NCBI GenBank assembly: GCA_021014325.1
Contig: CM037460.1
Coordinates: forward strand, 23,660,544 to 23,724,543
Reading direction: 5' to 3'
DNA: 64,000 nucleotides
From: Plazaster borealis
Lineage: Eukaryota > Echinodermata > Asteroidea > Forcipulatida > Labidiasteridae
Of this stretch, positions 23,837 to 35,994 are shown piece after piece (within the stretch, counting starts at the first letter, position 1; each line of letters starts with the position of its first letter). A program made the translations under genes and the position numbers. The notes below the pieces were generated by a model. It did no database searches. It saw only the letters and a list, made by a program, of their open reading frames with translations, and was not told where the DNA came from.

Positions 23837-25983
23837 TTATTATTATTATTCTTTCTTTCCCTAAAACCCTATTGACTTAACCTGTGACTTTTCTGACTGT
23901 CATATGTCTCTCTTAGAATTATCAGAAGTAGACAAATCATATACCATATTAAAGCTTATACCCTGACTTAGATTTTAGATGTAATTAGATTAACATTCTT
24001 AATTAATTATTCATGTTACAGCGGTGTGAATATTTAATTAGCCAACTTTCCTTGCACCATATCTCTAGAAGTGTACATCCGATCCTCAAACTTTTTTCAG
24101 TTATGGACTCCTTTTAGATAGTATATGTCGATTGCGGCATTTATTTACTGTGACGTCATCATGACATCATCTATTGGTGCGTTTTTTTATCTGTGCACAA
24201 AAGACATGACACTAAAAAGTGCATAAAAGTGCACAAGTTTTGCTGGTAAAAAACACAATATTTTCAAAATAAGTTAAATGTTAGTTTCCTAAATTACATA
24301 AACTGTTTTGAAAAGTTAATTGCTTTTAATAAGAGATGTTTCAGTCCATTAAACTAATCAGGGTATATTGTATTTCCACGATAATTAACGATGAAGTGAC
24401 AGATCGGACACCATGGTTAGCCATTTTGATTGCGCAATCACGGCAAGGCGTTGGAGATTTCCTTGATATTCGATTCCTAACCGGTAGAGGACCCATTGCT
24501 TTATGCACAGCCCATTCGATTTGTACATGAGCAACACATGTAACTCCTACGTAGGTTTAGGGTTTTCGTGAGAATGCATTAAATTGAAATTTGTTTTTTA
24601 CCATCGTGTTCTTTATGAAATTTATTAGTATGAGAAACACATTTTTTTTACTGTGACGTCATCAGGTGTCAAATTACGGTAATTAAAAGCTTTAATGAGT
24701 TAATCTTTGCAGTTATAGACTCCTTGGGCATTGCAGATTAGCCTTGGGTTCCCGTGACCCCATGTTGACCTTTACTTCCGGGTCAACCGGAAGTGGGACT
24801 CTATCTCAAGAACTACACAACCGATTTTCAAACTTTTTTCAGTTATAGACTCCTTGGGCATTGGAGATTAGCCTTGGGTAACCGTGACCCCATATTGACC
24901 TTTACTTCCGGGTCAACCGGAAGTGAGACCATATCTCAAGAACTACGCAACCGATTTTCACATTTTTTTCAGTTATAGACTCCTTGGGCATTGGAGATTA
25001 GCCTTGGGTAACCGTGACCCCATATTGACCTTTACTTCCGGGTCAACCGGAAGTGGAACCTTATTTCAAGAACTACACAACCGATTTTCAAACTTTTTTC
25101 AGTTATAGACTCCTTGGGCATTGGACATTAGCCTTCGGTAACCGTGACCCCATGTTGACCTTTACTTCCGCGTCAACTGGAAGTGGGACATATCTCAAGA
25201 AATACACACCCGATTTTCAATTTATTTTCAGTTATAGACCCTTTGAGCATTGAAGATTGAACTTGGGTTACCGTGACCCCATGTTGACCTTTACTTCCGG
25301 GTCAACCGGAATTGAGACCATATCTCAAGAACTACACAACCGATTTTCAAACTTTTTTCAGTTATAAACTCCTTGGGCATTGGAAATTAGCCTTGGGTAA
25401 CCGTGACCCCATATTGACCTTTACTTCCGGGTCAACCGGAAGTGGAACCTTATGTCAAGAACTACGCAACCGATTTTCAAACTTTTTTCAGTTATAGACT
25501 CCTTGGACATTGGACATTAGCCTTGGGTAACCGTGACCCCATGTTGACCTTTACTTGCGCGTCAACCGGAAGTGGGAGATATCTCAAAAAGTACACACCC
25601 GATTTTCAATTTTTTTCAGTTATAGACCCTTTGGGCATTGAAGATTGAACTTGGGTTACCGTGACCCCGGGTTGACCTTTACTTCCGGGTTAACCGGAAG
25701 TGAGACCATATCTCAAGAACTACGCAACCGATTTTCAAACTGTTTTCAGTTATAGACTCCTTGGACATTGGAGATTAGCCTTGGGTAACCGTTACCCCAT
25801 GTTGACCTTTACTTCTAGGTCAACTGGAAGTGGGACCATATCTCAAAAACTACACGGCCAAGTTTCAAATTCTTTTCAGTTTTCATTATTATTATTCTTT
25901 CTTTCCCTCAAACCCTATTGACCTAACCAAAGTAGAACAAAACGGAACAGCTATGTGTTTGTCCACAAACACTAAATCACTAG
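23837..25983 (+). mobile_element. Array unit 5
   Basis: No 5' hairpin block; starts in (TTA)n. Body close to unit 6, with a shared 64-codon frame at 24,336-24,530 that is not gene-like. About nine 130-bp repeats (24,715-25,890), each encoding the same repeat-derived open frame. Ends with CTAG at 25,980-25,983. Confidence 0.7.
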
Positions 25984-28174
25984 TTATTATTATTATTCTT
26001 TCTTTCCCTAAAACCCTATTGACTTAACCTGTGACTTTTCTGACTGTCATATGTCTCTCTTAGAATTATCAGAAGTAGACAAATCATATACCATATTAAA
26101 GCTTATACCCTGACTTAGATTTTAGATGTAATTAGATTAACATTCTTAATTAATTATTCATGTTACAGCGGTGTGAATATTTAATTAGCCAACTTTCCTT
26201 GCACCATATCTCTAGAAGTGTACATCCGATCTTCAAACTTTTTTCAGTTATGGACTCCTTTCAGATAGTATATGTTGATTGTGGCATTTATTTACTGTGA
26301 CGTCATCATGACATCATCTATTGGTGCGTTTTTTTATCTGTGCACAAAAGATATGACGCTAAAAAGTGCATAAAAGTGCACAAGTTTTGCTGGTAAAAAA
26401 CACAATATTTTCAAAATAAGTTAAATGTTAGTTTCCTAAATTACATAAACTGTTTTGAAAAGTTAAATGCTTTTAATAAGAGATGTTTCAGTCCATTAAA
26501 CTAATCAGGGTATATTGTATTTCCACGATAATTAACGATGAAGTGACAGATCGGACACCATGGTTAGCCATTTTGATTGCGCAATCACGGCAAGGCGTTG
26601 GAGATTTCCTTGATATTCGATTCCTAACCGGTAGAGGACCCATTGCTTTATGCACAGCCCATTCGATTTGTACATGAGCAACACATGTAACTCCTACGTA
26701 GGTTTAGGGTTTTCGTGAGAATGCATTAAATTGAATTTTTTTTTACCATCGTGTTCTTTATGAAATTTATTAGTATGAAAAACACATTTTTTTTACTGTG
26801 ACGTCATCAGGTGTCAAATTACGGTAATTAAAAGCTTTAATGAGTTAATCTTTGCAGCACCATATCTCAAGAAGTACACGGCCGATTTTCAAACTTTTTT
26901 CAGTTATAGACTCCTTGGGCATTGCAGATTAGCCTTGGGTTACCGTGACCCAATGTTGACCTTTACTTCCGGGTCAACCGGAAGTGGGACTCTATCTCAA
27001 GAACTACACAACCGATTTTCAAACTTTTTTCAGTTATAGACTCCTTGGGCATTGGAGATTAGCCTTGGGTAACCGTGACCCCATATTGACCTTTACTTCC
27101 GGGTCAACCGGAAGTGGGACCTTGTTTCAAGAACTACACAACCGATTTTCAAACTTTTTTCAGTTATAGACTCCTTGGACATTGGACATTACCCTTGGGT
27201 AACCGTGACCCCATGTTGACCTTTACTTCCGCGTCAACCGGAAGTGGGACATATCCCAAGAAATACACACCCGATTTTCAATTTATTTTCAGTTATAGAC
27301 CCTTTGAGCATTGAAGATTGAACTTGGGTTACCGTGACCCCATGTTGACCTTTACTTCCGGGTCAACCGGAAGTAAAACCATATCTCAAGAACTACACAA
27401 CCGATTTTCAAACTTTTTTCAGTTATAAACTCCTTGGGCATTGGAAATTAGCCTTGGTAACCGTGACCCCATATTGACCTTTACTTCCGGGTCAACCGGA
27501 AGTGGAACCTTATCTCAAGAACTACGCAACCAATTTTTAAACTTTTTTCAGTTATAGACTCCTTGGACATTGGACATTAGCCTTGGGTAACCTTGACCCC
27601 ATGTTGACCTTTACTTCCGCGTCAACCGGAAGTGGGACATATCTCAAGAAGTACACACCCGATTTTCAATTTATTTTCAGTTATAGACCCTTTGAGCATT
27701 GAAGATTGAACTTGGGTTACCGTGACCCCTTGATGACCTTTACTTTCGGGTCAACCGGAAGTGGGACCATATCTCAAGAAGTACACACCCGATTTTGAAT
27801 TTCTTTTCAGTTATAGACCCTTTGAGCATTAAAGATTGAACTCGGGTTACCGTGACCCTGGGTTGACCTTTACTTCCGGGTTAACCGGAAGTCAGACCAT
27901 ATCTCAAGAACTACGCAACCGATTTTCAAACTGTTTTCAGTTATAGACTCCTTGGGCATTTGAGATTAGCCTTGGGTAACCGTTACCCCATGTTGACCTT
28001 TACTTCTAGGTCAACTGGAAGTGGGACCATATCTCAGAAACTACACGGCCAAGTTTCAAATTCTTTTCAGTTTTCATTATTATTATTCTTTCTTTCCCTC
28101 AAACCCTATTGACCTAATCAAAGTAGAACAAAACGGAACAGCTATGTGTTTGTCCACAAACACTAAATCTCTAG
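25984..28174 (+). mobile_element. Array unit 6
   Basis: Nearly identical to unit 5 over most of its length, so a recent tandem duplication is likely. About nine 130-bp repeats (26,870-28,070). Ends with CTAG at 28,171-28,174. Confidence 0.7.
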
Positions 28175-30039
28175 TTTTTTATTATTCTTTCTTTCCCTAA
28201 AATCGTATTGACTTAACCTTGTCTCTTTCCAAAGCCATATCTCCCTCTTAAAAAAAATCAAAAGTAGACAAATCATATACCATATTAAAGCTTATGCCCT
28301 GACTTAAATTTTAGATGTAATTAGATTAAAATTCTTAATTAATTATTCATGTTACAGCGGTGTGAATATTTAATTAGCCAATCTTGTATGCACCATATCT
28401 CTAGAAGTACAATCCGATCCTCAAACCTTTTTTCAGCTAAGGACTTGTCTTGTATTGTAGATGTGAATTCTGGTCTAACATTCTCCGTCACGTCATCATG
28501 ACGTCACTTTTTTGCGCGTTTTCTATCTGTGCACAAAACACATGGCGCTAAAGTGTGAATGTTTTGACAGTCAAAAACACGATATTTCCAATTAAAATTA
28601 CTAATTAGTTTCCAAATTACATAAACTGTTTTGAAAAGTTAATTGCTTTTATTAAGAGATGTTCCTGGTCACTCAAACTAATCAAAGTACAATCTTTTCC
28701 ACGATAATGAACGATTAGGTGACAAATCGGACACCATGGTTAGCCATTTTGATTGCGCAATCACGGCAAGGCGTTGGAGATTTCCTTGATATTCGATTCC
28801 TAACCGGGTAGAGGACCCATTGCTTTATGCACAGCCCATTCGATTTGTACACGAGTAACACATGTAACTTCTACGTAGGTTTAGGGTTTTCGTGAGAATG
28901 CATTAAATTGATTTTTTTTTTACCATCGTGTTCTTTATGAAATTTATTAGTATGAAACACACATTTTTTTTACTGTGACGTCATCAGGTGTCAAATTACG
29001 GTAATTAAAAGCTTTAATGAGTTAATATTTGCAACACCATATCTCAAGAAGTACACGGCCGATTTTCAAACTTTTTTCAGTTATAGACTCCTTGGGCATT
29101 GCAGATTAGCCTTGGGTTACCGTGACCCCATGTTGACCTTTCCTTCCGGGTCAACCGGAAGTGGGACCATATCTCAAGAACTACACAACCGATTTTCAAT
29201 TTATTTTCAGTTGTAGATCCATTGAGCGTCAGAGAATGGATTTCGGTTAGGGTGACCCCGGGTTGACCTTTATTTCCGGGTCAACCGGAAGTGAGACTAT
29301 ATTTCAAGAACTAAACAGCCAATTTTCAATTTCTTTTCAGTTATCGATCCTTAGAGCATTAAAAATTGAATTTCGGTTACCGTGACCCCTTGATGACCCT
29401 TACTTCCGGGTCAACCGGAAGTGGGACCATATATCAAGAAATACACACCCGATTTTGAATTTATTTTCAGTTATAGACCCTTTGAGCATTTAAGATTGAA
29501 CTTGGGCCACCGTGACCCCATGTTGACCTTTACTTCCGGGCCAACCTGAAGTGGGACCAGATCTCAAGAAGTACACACCCGATTTTGAATTTCTTTTCAG
29601 TTATAGACCCTTTGAGCATTGAAGATTGAACTTGGGTCACCGTGACCCTATGTTGACCTTTACTTCCGGGTCAACCGGAAGTGGGACCAGATCTCAAGAA
29701 GTACACACCCGATTTACAATTTCTTTTCAGTTATAGACCCTTTGAGCATTGAAGATTGAACTTGGGTTACTGTGACCCCATTTTGACCTTTACTTCCGGA
29801 TCAACCGGAAGTGGGACCATATCTCAAGACCTACGCAACCGATTTTCAATTTCTTTTCAGTTAAAGATCCTTTGAGCATTAAACATTGAACTTCGGAAAA
29901 AAATCATCTCTTCTGAGCCACATGTCATATTTTGTTGTTACTGTCGAAGCAGAAACTAAGTTACTTAATTCATGTGTAGTAAACAAACAGTAAAACACGG
30001 AACAGCTCTGTGATTGTTAGTTACAATCACTTTGTCTAG
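28175..30039 (+). mobile_element. Array unit 7 (3' terminal)
   Basis: Body related to unit 4, with seven 130-bp repeats (29,035-29,900). The end departs from the others: the hairpin reads GTGATTGTTAGTTACAATCAC in place of the GTGTTTGT type, so the stem has been replaced while pairing is kept. CTAG at 30,036-30,039 marks the right boundary against host sequence. Confidence 0.7.
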
Positions 30040-31720
30040 TTTTATTTTTGAAATTTAAACACCATAAAACAAAAACATCGTTTGACCAACGGTGATCTGA
30101 TAACATGACGACCTTTTTTGTCACGTGGTCATGGTGTAAATCATTATCAGATCTGCGACAGTGCATAATGAAGAGACCAGGGATACAAATTATATTATGA
30201 ATACATACATTTTATTTTACAAGTTTAAATATTTAGGTGTACTGAAGAGGTGAAGAATCTGCTAGAACCATAAAAAAGGCTTTTTCATTGATCAGGCAAC
30301 AGCCACAGGTGAATCTATACTCGGCAAAAGACCCAACGTTAAACCGTACCCCCTTGTCATTAAGCTCATATCATTATTGCTGTAATTAAAACAACTATAG
30401 CCAATTTAACTTGCATCCGTTGGCATCATCCGAGCAATTAACTTAATCATCTGCTCCATTAATTTTAATTCATGATACAGCAAAAGCCTTTGTATACTGC
30501 GAGGAACGCGTATGCCGGATCATAGTCCTTAGCTTTTAACCGCAGTTGACTATTTATCGATATCGACAATGGGAATCTATGATAATAAGATTTAATAACG
30601 ACACATTCAATAGTTTAATATTTTGAAAATTGTGCTGAACGTCCAAAGTATATGCACATCATAGTATTATGCGCTGAAGCATTTGCATACATAGAACAAA
30701 CATCGATACATATGAACAGGTTTTGAAATTTTCAAAAGAGTACCTACACAGCAAGAATTGGGGTGTTAAAATTGACACAATGGATGATGTCACAAATAGA
30801 CACCAAAGAGAAAATTGAACACTACAGGGTGTTAGAATAACACCAATGTAATTGTTTTTGAGGAGAAATTAGTGTTGTTTAAACACCCTTTATTTAAATT
30901 TTGATTCTTTTTTGGTGTCTGCATGTGTCAATTATGTTAACACCCCAGTTTTTACAGTGTAAATCTTTCATGGTTTTCTCAAGCTTTTAAGTAAAGAAGT
31001 ATCTATACGGAATTTTACATTTTTTTTGATTTCAAATTAATTACACGTGCAGATTCAAAATGTGTGCAACGAAAGATAAACGCAACAAAATTATATATTG
31101 GTGTTAAAGTTACAATATTTTGCAAAACTTAAAGTTGATTTCAATGGAATTGCATAAATAAGGCGTGGATCAACTCTATCTTATTGGATAAACACCCCAG
31201 GTCAACAACGTTTTACAGCAACACAATATGAAGTTAACTATTAGGCCTATATTTTGTAGGATTTGTATCCAGTAAGATCCATTGATCATTGAATTTGTGG
31301 GGGGGGGATCCAGAAGACTGGAGCGCGTGTACTCAGAAAGTTTACTGGACCAGATTTTTTTTAGAAGACCAGAGATGAAATGAGAAAAAAAAACACTTCT
31401 ATGTATTTTTGCTCTTATTGTTAAGGGCACCTCTATTTGGGAAATGTTGATTTCTACGTGATCATTTCAAGGCGCACCGAGGCAATAGACTGTGCTAGTC
31501 TAGCGCATATCGAAAACGAGCAAAAAAAAACCTCGAACGAAGATAATATTTGTATACGAAATCAAATCTTCTTTTTAAATTTAATTTGTACAACAATCTT
31601 GAAAATAAAAATACCCATAGCAAGTTGTTATAAATAAATTTTCAATATAATACAAATAATTTGTTACTTTGAAACAAAATTAAAACTTGGGATGAGGATG
31701 CTTATTGTTAGAAACCCCAT
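30040..31720. other. Host flank, continuation of copy A upstream region
   Basis: No gene. Collinear with 52,510-54,557, interrupted there by a 390-bp element and a 48-bp duplication (52,743-53,258). A C/G-run (31,301-31,309) and AT-rich stretches are present. It ends where copy C is occupied by the viral element. Confidence 0.65.
30747..30959. repeat. MITE M3 (CACTG ends)
   Basis: Starts CACAGCAAGAATTGGGGTG and ends TTTTTACAGTG, with inner arms GGGGTGTTAA and TTAACACCCC. A 213-bp non-autonomous DNA transposon that resembles Chapaev-type CACTGTAAAA elements. The same insertion is in copy C at 53,699-53,903, so it predates the duplication. Confidence 0.75.
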
Positions 31721-32936
31721 TTCGCGTTAGCGCCGCCCGTTGGAAGAGTTGGAATTGTTGGAATGTTTTTGAATAGGAAGGCCCAATTCAAGCCATTTTT
31801 GTCAAATTTTGCGCTTTTTGTTTTTGTGCGCACCATTTCTTTATATCTTTGGTGGTTTTTTTTTATGGGAGTCCGCTTTTTGGGACTTTTTTTAAAATGT
31901 TTTGTTATTTTAATTGGGAGACGTCCGCCCCCCCCCCACCCCATACGTGCCTGCTAGAGCCCACACTCAACTGATTAGAAACACCAGATGTGACCCAGCA
32001 ATAGTTGATGTGAAAGTGCAAAATTCCACTGCGTAAACGCTACGTAACAAAGTGCTAAGTAGACCTTTATGAAACTTAATTTGACTATTACACTCATAAC
32101 ACACTTCCGGGTTAAAATTGACCAAGATTACGGGTCCAGGGAGCCTGTCACATTTCTGGGTCAGTCTGACCAGGAAACTGGTTAAAACTAACTTGATTTT
32201 GGCTCGAATTCCGCGTCAGTTTTGACAGAGTTTCTGATAATGTTGACAGATTCCAGGTCATACTATTACCCATATTTGGGTCAGGCCCCATGGGACCTAG
32301 CCTTTAGTCAAGGCGCACCGCGGCACCCCAGCCCAGAGTTTATTTTATTTTTATTTATTACATTGTTAGTTTTAAATGTAATCATTCCACTGATATGTTT
32401 TTTGGATGTGGAAAAAAGTAATGTGACAGAAATAAAAATCACACGAAATTGCACTAACGTTAAACTCCCATAGCTGATGGCTCAGAGGTGCCCGGAAGCT
32501 CAACGGTCGACCTTACCGTCGCTTACACGGTCTATCAAGGGCAAGTTAAGGCATCAGTTCTTAAAAGATTCGTTATTCTGCCGAACAAAACAGTTCAGGA
32601 TCCCGATTGCGAAGTTGCCGAGCTGATCGCGGTCAGTCGCATTCTCTTGTTATCTTGTAACTCCGGTCTATCAAGGGCAAGTTAAGACAGTAGTTCTTAT
32701 TATGCATACAAGATTCGTTATTCGGCCGAACAAAACAGTTCAGGGTCCCGATTTTGATGTTGTCAGTCGCATTCTCTTGTTATTTTGTAACTCCTTTTTA
32801 TCAAATCTCTTCAAATTGTCGATGCAGAGGGTCGGCGTTTTAGCGAACAACTCTGCACTACAAATCTTGCCGTTTTTGTCTCCAAAAACGTTTTGTTTCC
32901 ATTTTGGCTGTTATTCGTTGTCTAGGGTCGACGTGT
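31721..32936. other. Spacer between copies A and B
   Basis: No gene supported. It begins where the match to copy C stops, so 31,721 onward is the original sequence at the viral insertion site. A ~140-bp tandem duplication (CTATCAAGGGCAAGTTAAG at 32,531 and 32,669; CAAAACAGTTCAGG in both) lies downstream of the copy B stop codon. Confidence 0.55.
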
Positions 32937-33811
32937 TTAAGCAGAAATCACCGGACAGCAGTAAACTCTACCACAGGGGTCTGGCCTCATCGTGTTTGCC
33001 ACAATGCCTTCGTAGCATTCGTTTTCGACTTCTTTATAGTGACCACATCCGTCATTGTACAGTTTAGTGTTGCGGTTGGGCTCTGAAAAATAGAGCCAGA
33101 GTGCCAAGCAGTTGCCGGGTTGATGACGAGGTTGACGGTATCCTTGCAGATAAGCTTCTTTCAACTCAGCAAGGGTACATAGGTGAGCTTCCAGAGCAGA
33201 GCAAGCACTCGCAATCCCATCACGGTCTTCCTTGGCGTACACCTCTTGTGTGATGATCGGGTCTCGAGGGCTGACTAGCCCGGGGCAGCACATGGCAGGA
33301 GAACTGTCTTCACCCCGGAATCGGCAGCAGAATACTCGACAAGAGCGATTTGGCCTCGGCGTGTTTATCACAGTGCCCCCATAGCACTCGTAGTTGACGT
33401 ATATCCCACAACCATCGATGAGCAGTTGAACGTCGCGGTTGGATATCGAGAAATAAAACCATTCGCTGTTGTCAGGTTGTCGATAGCCTCTTAAGTGTGC
33501 CTCCTTCAACTCGGCCAGTGTACAGAGGTGAGCGTCTAAATCAGAGCAAGCCTCTGCCTGCCCATCACAGTCAGTAAGATCGTAGCTCTTACTCGTAATA
33601 ATTGGATGTGTATCGTACTCTTGCGAGAGATGAGTCAGTCCAGTCGCGTTCACTAGGATCTTGTTATCAGGTACAGAGTACCAGAAGCTGGTAGCAATAG
33701 GTACATGTATGTCTCGGTAGTAGCCAGTCTCGTACGCTTGATGTATCTCCCATGGTTGACACAGGCGCTGGTCGGCTCTTTGACACTCAGACGAAGCAGA
33801 GTCATGCGAAT
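32937..33811 (-). CDS. Copy B exon 3: Cys-rich repeated modules of secreted PAN protein
   Basis: The terminal exon, entered at acceptor GTACAG|ATTCGC (33,811) and ending at TAA 32,937-32,939. It encodes one partial and two complete ~75-100-residue modules. Each full module has ACS-L-AHLCTLAELKEA, GYRQP, W-YFS-NR, DGCG, ECYEG, and a C-terminal CC. The spacing faintly resembles Link or C-type-lectin-like domains, but I do not assign a fold. The reading phase (1 nt carried from the 46-nt exon) fits exactly. Close to the copy C exon (45,180-46,039). The protein should be secreted, since exon 1 supplies a signal peptide. Ligand unknown. Confidence 0.72.
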
Positions 33812-33939
33812 CTGTACGACGGGGTGTAGCTGTTGAAGACATCGTGAAGAATGTTAGTTTTCAAATACCGCATCAAGTGGGGAAACAGTTAGATTTATTG
33901 GAAATTACACAAAAGACATATTTTGTATAGGCTACATAC

Positions 33940-33985
33940 CTCGTATATGGGTTCGGATTGTCTTAAGCTGTTTCATAAACCTTAG
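33940..33985 (-). CDS. Copy B exon 2 (46 nt linker)
   Basis: Bounded by TTTGCAG on the 3' acceptor side and GAG|GTATG on the donor side. Length and phase match copy C exon 2 (46 nt). It joins the phase-0 end of exon 1 to exon 3 with one carried nucleotide. Codes about 15 residues, rich in Q, L and R. Confidence 0.7.
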
Positions 33986-34179
33986 CTGCAAATCAAAGGA
34001 AATAAAACGGAATATAGGTCAGTTGGGATACACACCAAAGGGACAAACATCTAATTCTGCTATCGTCGTATTTGTTTAAGACACTAAAATGGACTAATAA
34101 TAAAACCTTTTCTGGTTGCGATTCTACGTTTTCCAGGAAAATTTTGTTATAAAGCTAAAGCGGGGGAAAATGGTATCGC

Positions 34180-35495
34180 AAAACCCTCTTTTTTCGAGGG
34201 ATGGTATTGCAGTATACAGACTATTCAAACGGATTACAACGAACATGGACATTTAAATGCAGGCATTTTGCTTAATAAATCCTTAATCTCACTTAGCCTT
34301 TACCCACAGTTATTCATGACCCATCACTCATGCTGGTTTTCTGGTCACTTTATAACCATCATTTACAATGTATCCTAGTCAAAATGACGAAACTGCGATT
34401 ATAATATTCAGACACGGACCCTCCGTAAATCGCGTAAAACTACCTTTACAGTTTTATGTTTTTCAAGTCACAGTTTTGGAGTGTCACTAAATTGGGCAGC
34501 GCCTTTATCATTCAATTAGGGCCTAATATTTTCACGGGGCCCGAACCCCACCAATCTGGCTCGTAAGTTTGGTTTTACGCGTCCTCCCTTATTTTTGCCG
34601 ACTGAAAACAAACCCGAATTAAAAGGCAAATAAAGGAAATTCCTAATTTCAAAATGGGTAAAACACAAGGTGTAAAACTTTTCTGAAATGTCCTAGAGTG
34701 CACCAAAGACCATTTAAACAAAAATCACGGGGCCCAAAACAAGTAAAACTTCGCCTCATGATCAAATAAGATGACAAGGCACCAATGGAGTACATCATTA
34801 GCACGCACAATTTTCCCGGGGTAGTTCTGCGGGCCCCTGACTAATGTAATACTACTGGGACCGAACCAATGCTTCAAAAATATGTTGGTGCGGTTCCCTA
34901 TAAAGATGAGTACATGTTAAACCTATAAGTATCTCACCGTAATCATACCTTGGATTGGCTAAGCCCACAAACTGCTAAGCATGTTTGGGATTGTTTTACA
35001 GTTTTTGTACCAAGTCTGACAGGTCGCATCTCTGACTTTTGCTTGGGCCCATGAATTCCCTAAAGTTAAAATTGATCGAAGTGGCCCTTTTAAAGAAGAT
35101 GTTAAATTAAGTACCCCTAGCAACCAATCATTTCATGCAGCCAGTATAATGTCTGGAGAGCGCCACTGTCATTGAAATGGAAATATGAGTATTATTGAAG
35201 AAACTTTATGAGAGCGTAAGACTGTTAACCAATAACATGGAATTCTCTTTATAATCTTGTTACTCGAAATTGCTCAAGATTGCACCACGGCCGGAGCATC
35301 TATAGAATCAAAATAAAAAAGAGCCATAAGGGCTTTGCACTTCGCAAGTTTGTACGGGAGGAGTTTGGGTGATAAATCCTTTACAATGTATCAGCTCCTG
35401 AAAAGGGACTGACCAATGATTTTGAGCTTTATATCCGGGCTTGCTTTCATTGCCTCTCAGTGTCACACCACATCCATAGATTATCATTTATTTAG
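34180..35495. repeat. Intron direct repeat, first copy
   Basis: Matches 35,995-37,328 with small indels, from TCGAGGGATGGTATTG to CATCCATAGATTATCAT. It belongs to the GGCACGTAGGAACC interspersed block, duplicated within this intron with a period of about 1.8 kb. Confidence 0.75.
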
Positions 35496-35994
35496 GTCAC
35501 CTGCACTGACAGATATTACTGAAAATATCACCTAGGTAATTATTCCCAAAAATTGAGTTTGCATCCCCCCATCTGAACATCATGGATCCGCCCCTGTGGT
35601 TAGAGACCAGGCTGCACATGTTTTCGGACATGATTCGACCCGTGAAGCTAAACAAACGCACCCAATATTAAAGTCTGGAAGGGGCCTATCGTTACCATGA
35701 CAGCCGTTTATATGTTTACAATGTAATTTCCTTTTTGTATATTATATAGTGAACTGCATCTTACGCGTATTTCCCGCCTGTAGATCTATTGATCAAAGCT
35801 GGCGGCCATACTTCTTAGCTTCTTCCTCTCAAAAGACCAATTATGCATGTCATATAATCAACTCAGTGCCTCCTATATATTTTGTCATTTAATACTAATA
35901 TATTTCAGGCATGTAGGAACCGGGGGTCTGCGGGGGCTACTGGTCCCCGCTGAAAACATACTGTGGGGCGGCCTCCCTACAAAAAGTCATGTAT

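Larger units (their letters stand above)
13145..30039 (+). mobile_element. 16.9-kb head-to-tail array of Helentron-like elements, family 2
   Basis: Seven units in one orientation. Each ends with CGGAACAGCT, a GTGTTTGT-CC-ACAAACAC hairpin and CTAG (or GTAG) at 14,947, 18,126, 21,690, 23,836, 25,983, 28,174 and 30,039. Some units start with TTAGCTGTTCCG hairpin blocks, the complement of the subterminal CGGAACAGCT; others start directly in (TTA)n and TTCTTTSTTTCC. Hairpin plus CTAG, insertion into T-runs, a 5' microsatellite and a tandem-repeat core together match non-autonomous Helentrons (HINEs). Copy C at 52,505-52,515 is the unoccupied site. No Rep/helicase gene is present. Confidence 0.72.

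Noticed and set aside
21062..27314. Many ~61-73 codon frames starting MGPYLKNY or similar
   Set aside because: Each is one period of the 130-bp repeat read in the same phase; no start context or domain, and the period is not a multiple of three.
31763..31957. Overlapping frames on both strands at 31,708-31,957
   Set aside because: Low-complexity T- and C-rich sequence, no domain, and no splice context that supports an exon.
32702..33067. 121-codon plus-strand frame overlapping copy B exon 3
   Set aside because: Antisense to a well-supported exon, spanning its stop codon and the flanking tandem duplication; no domain.
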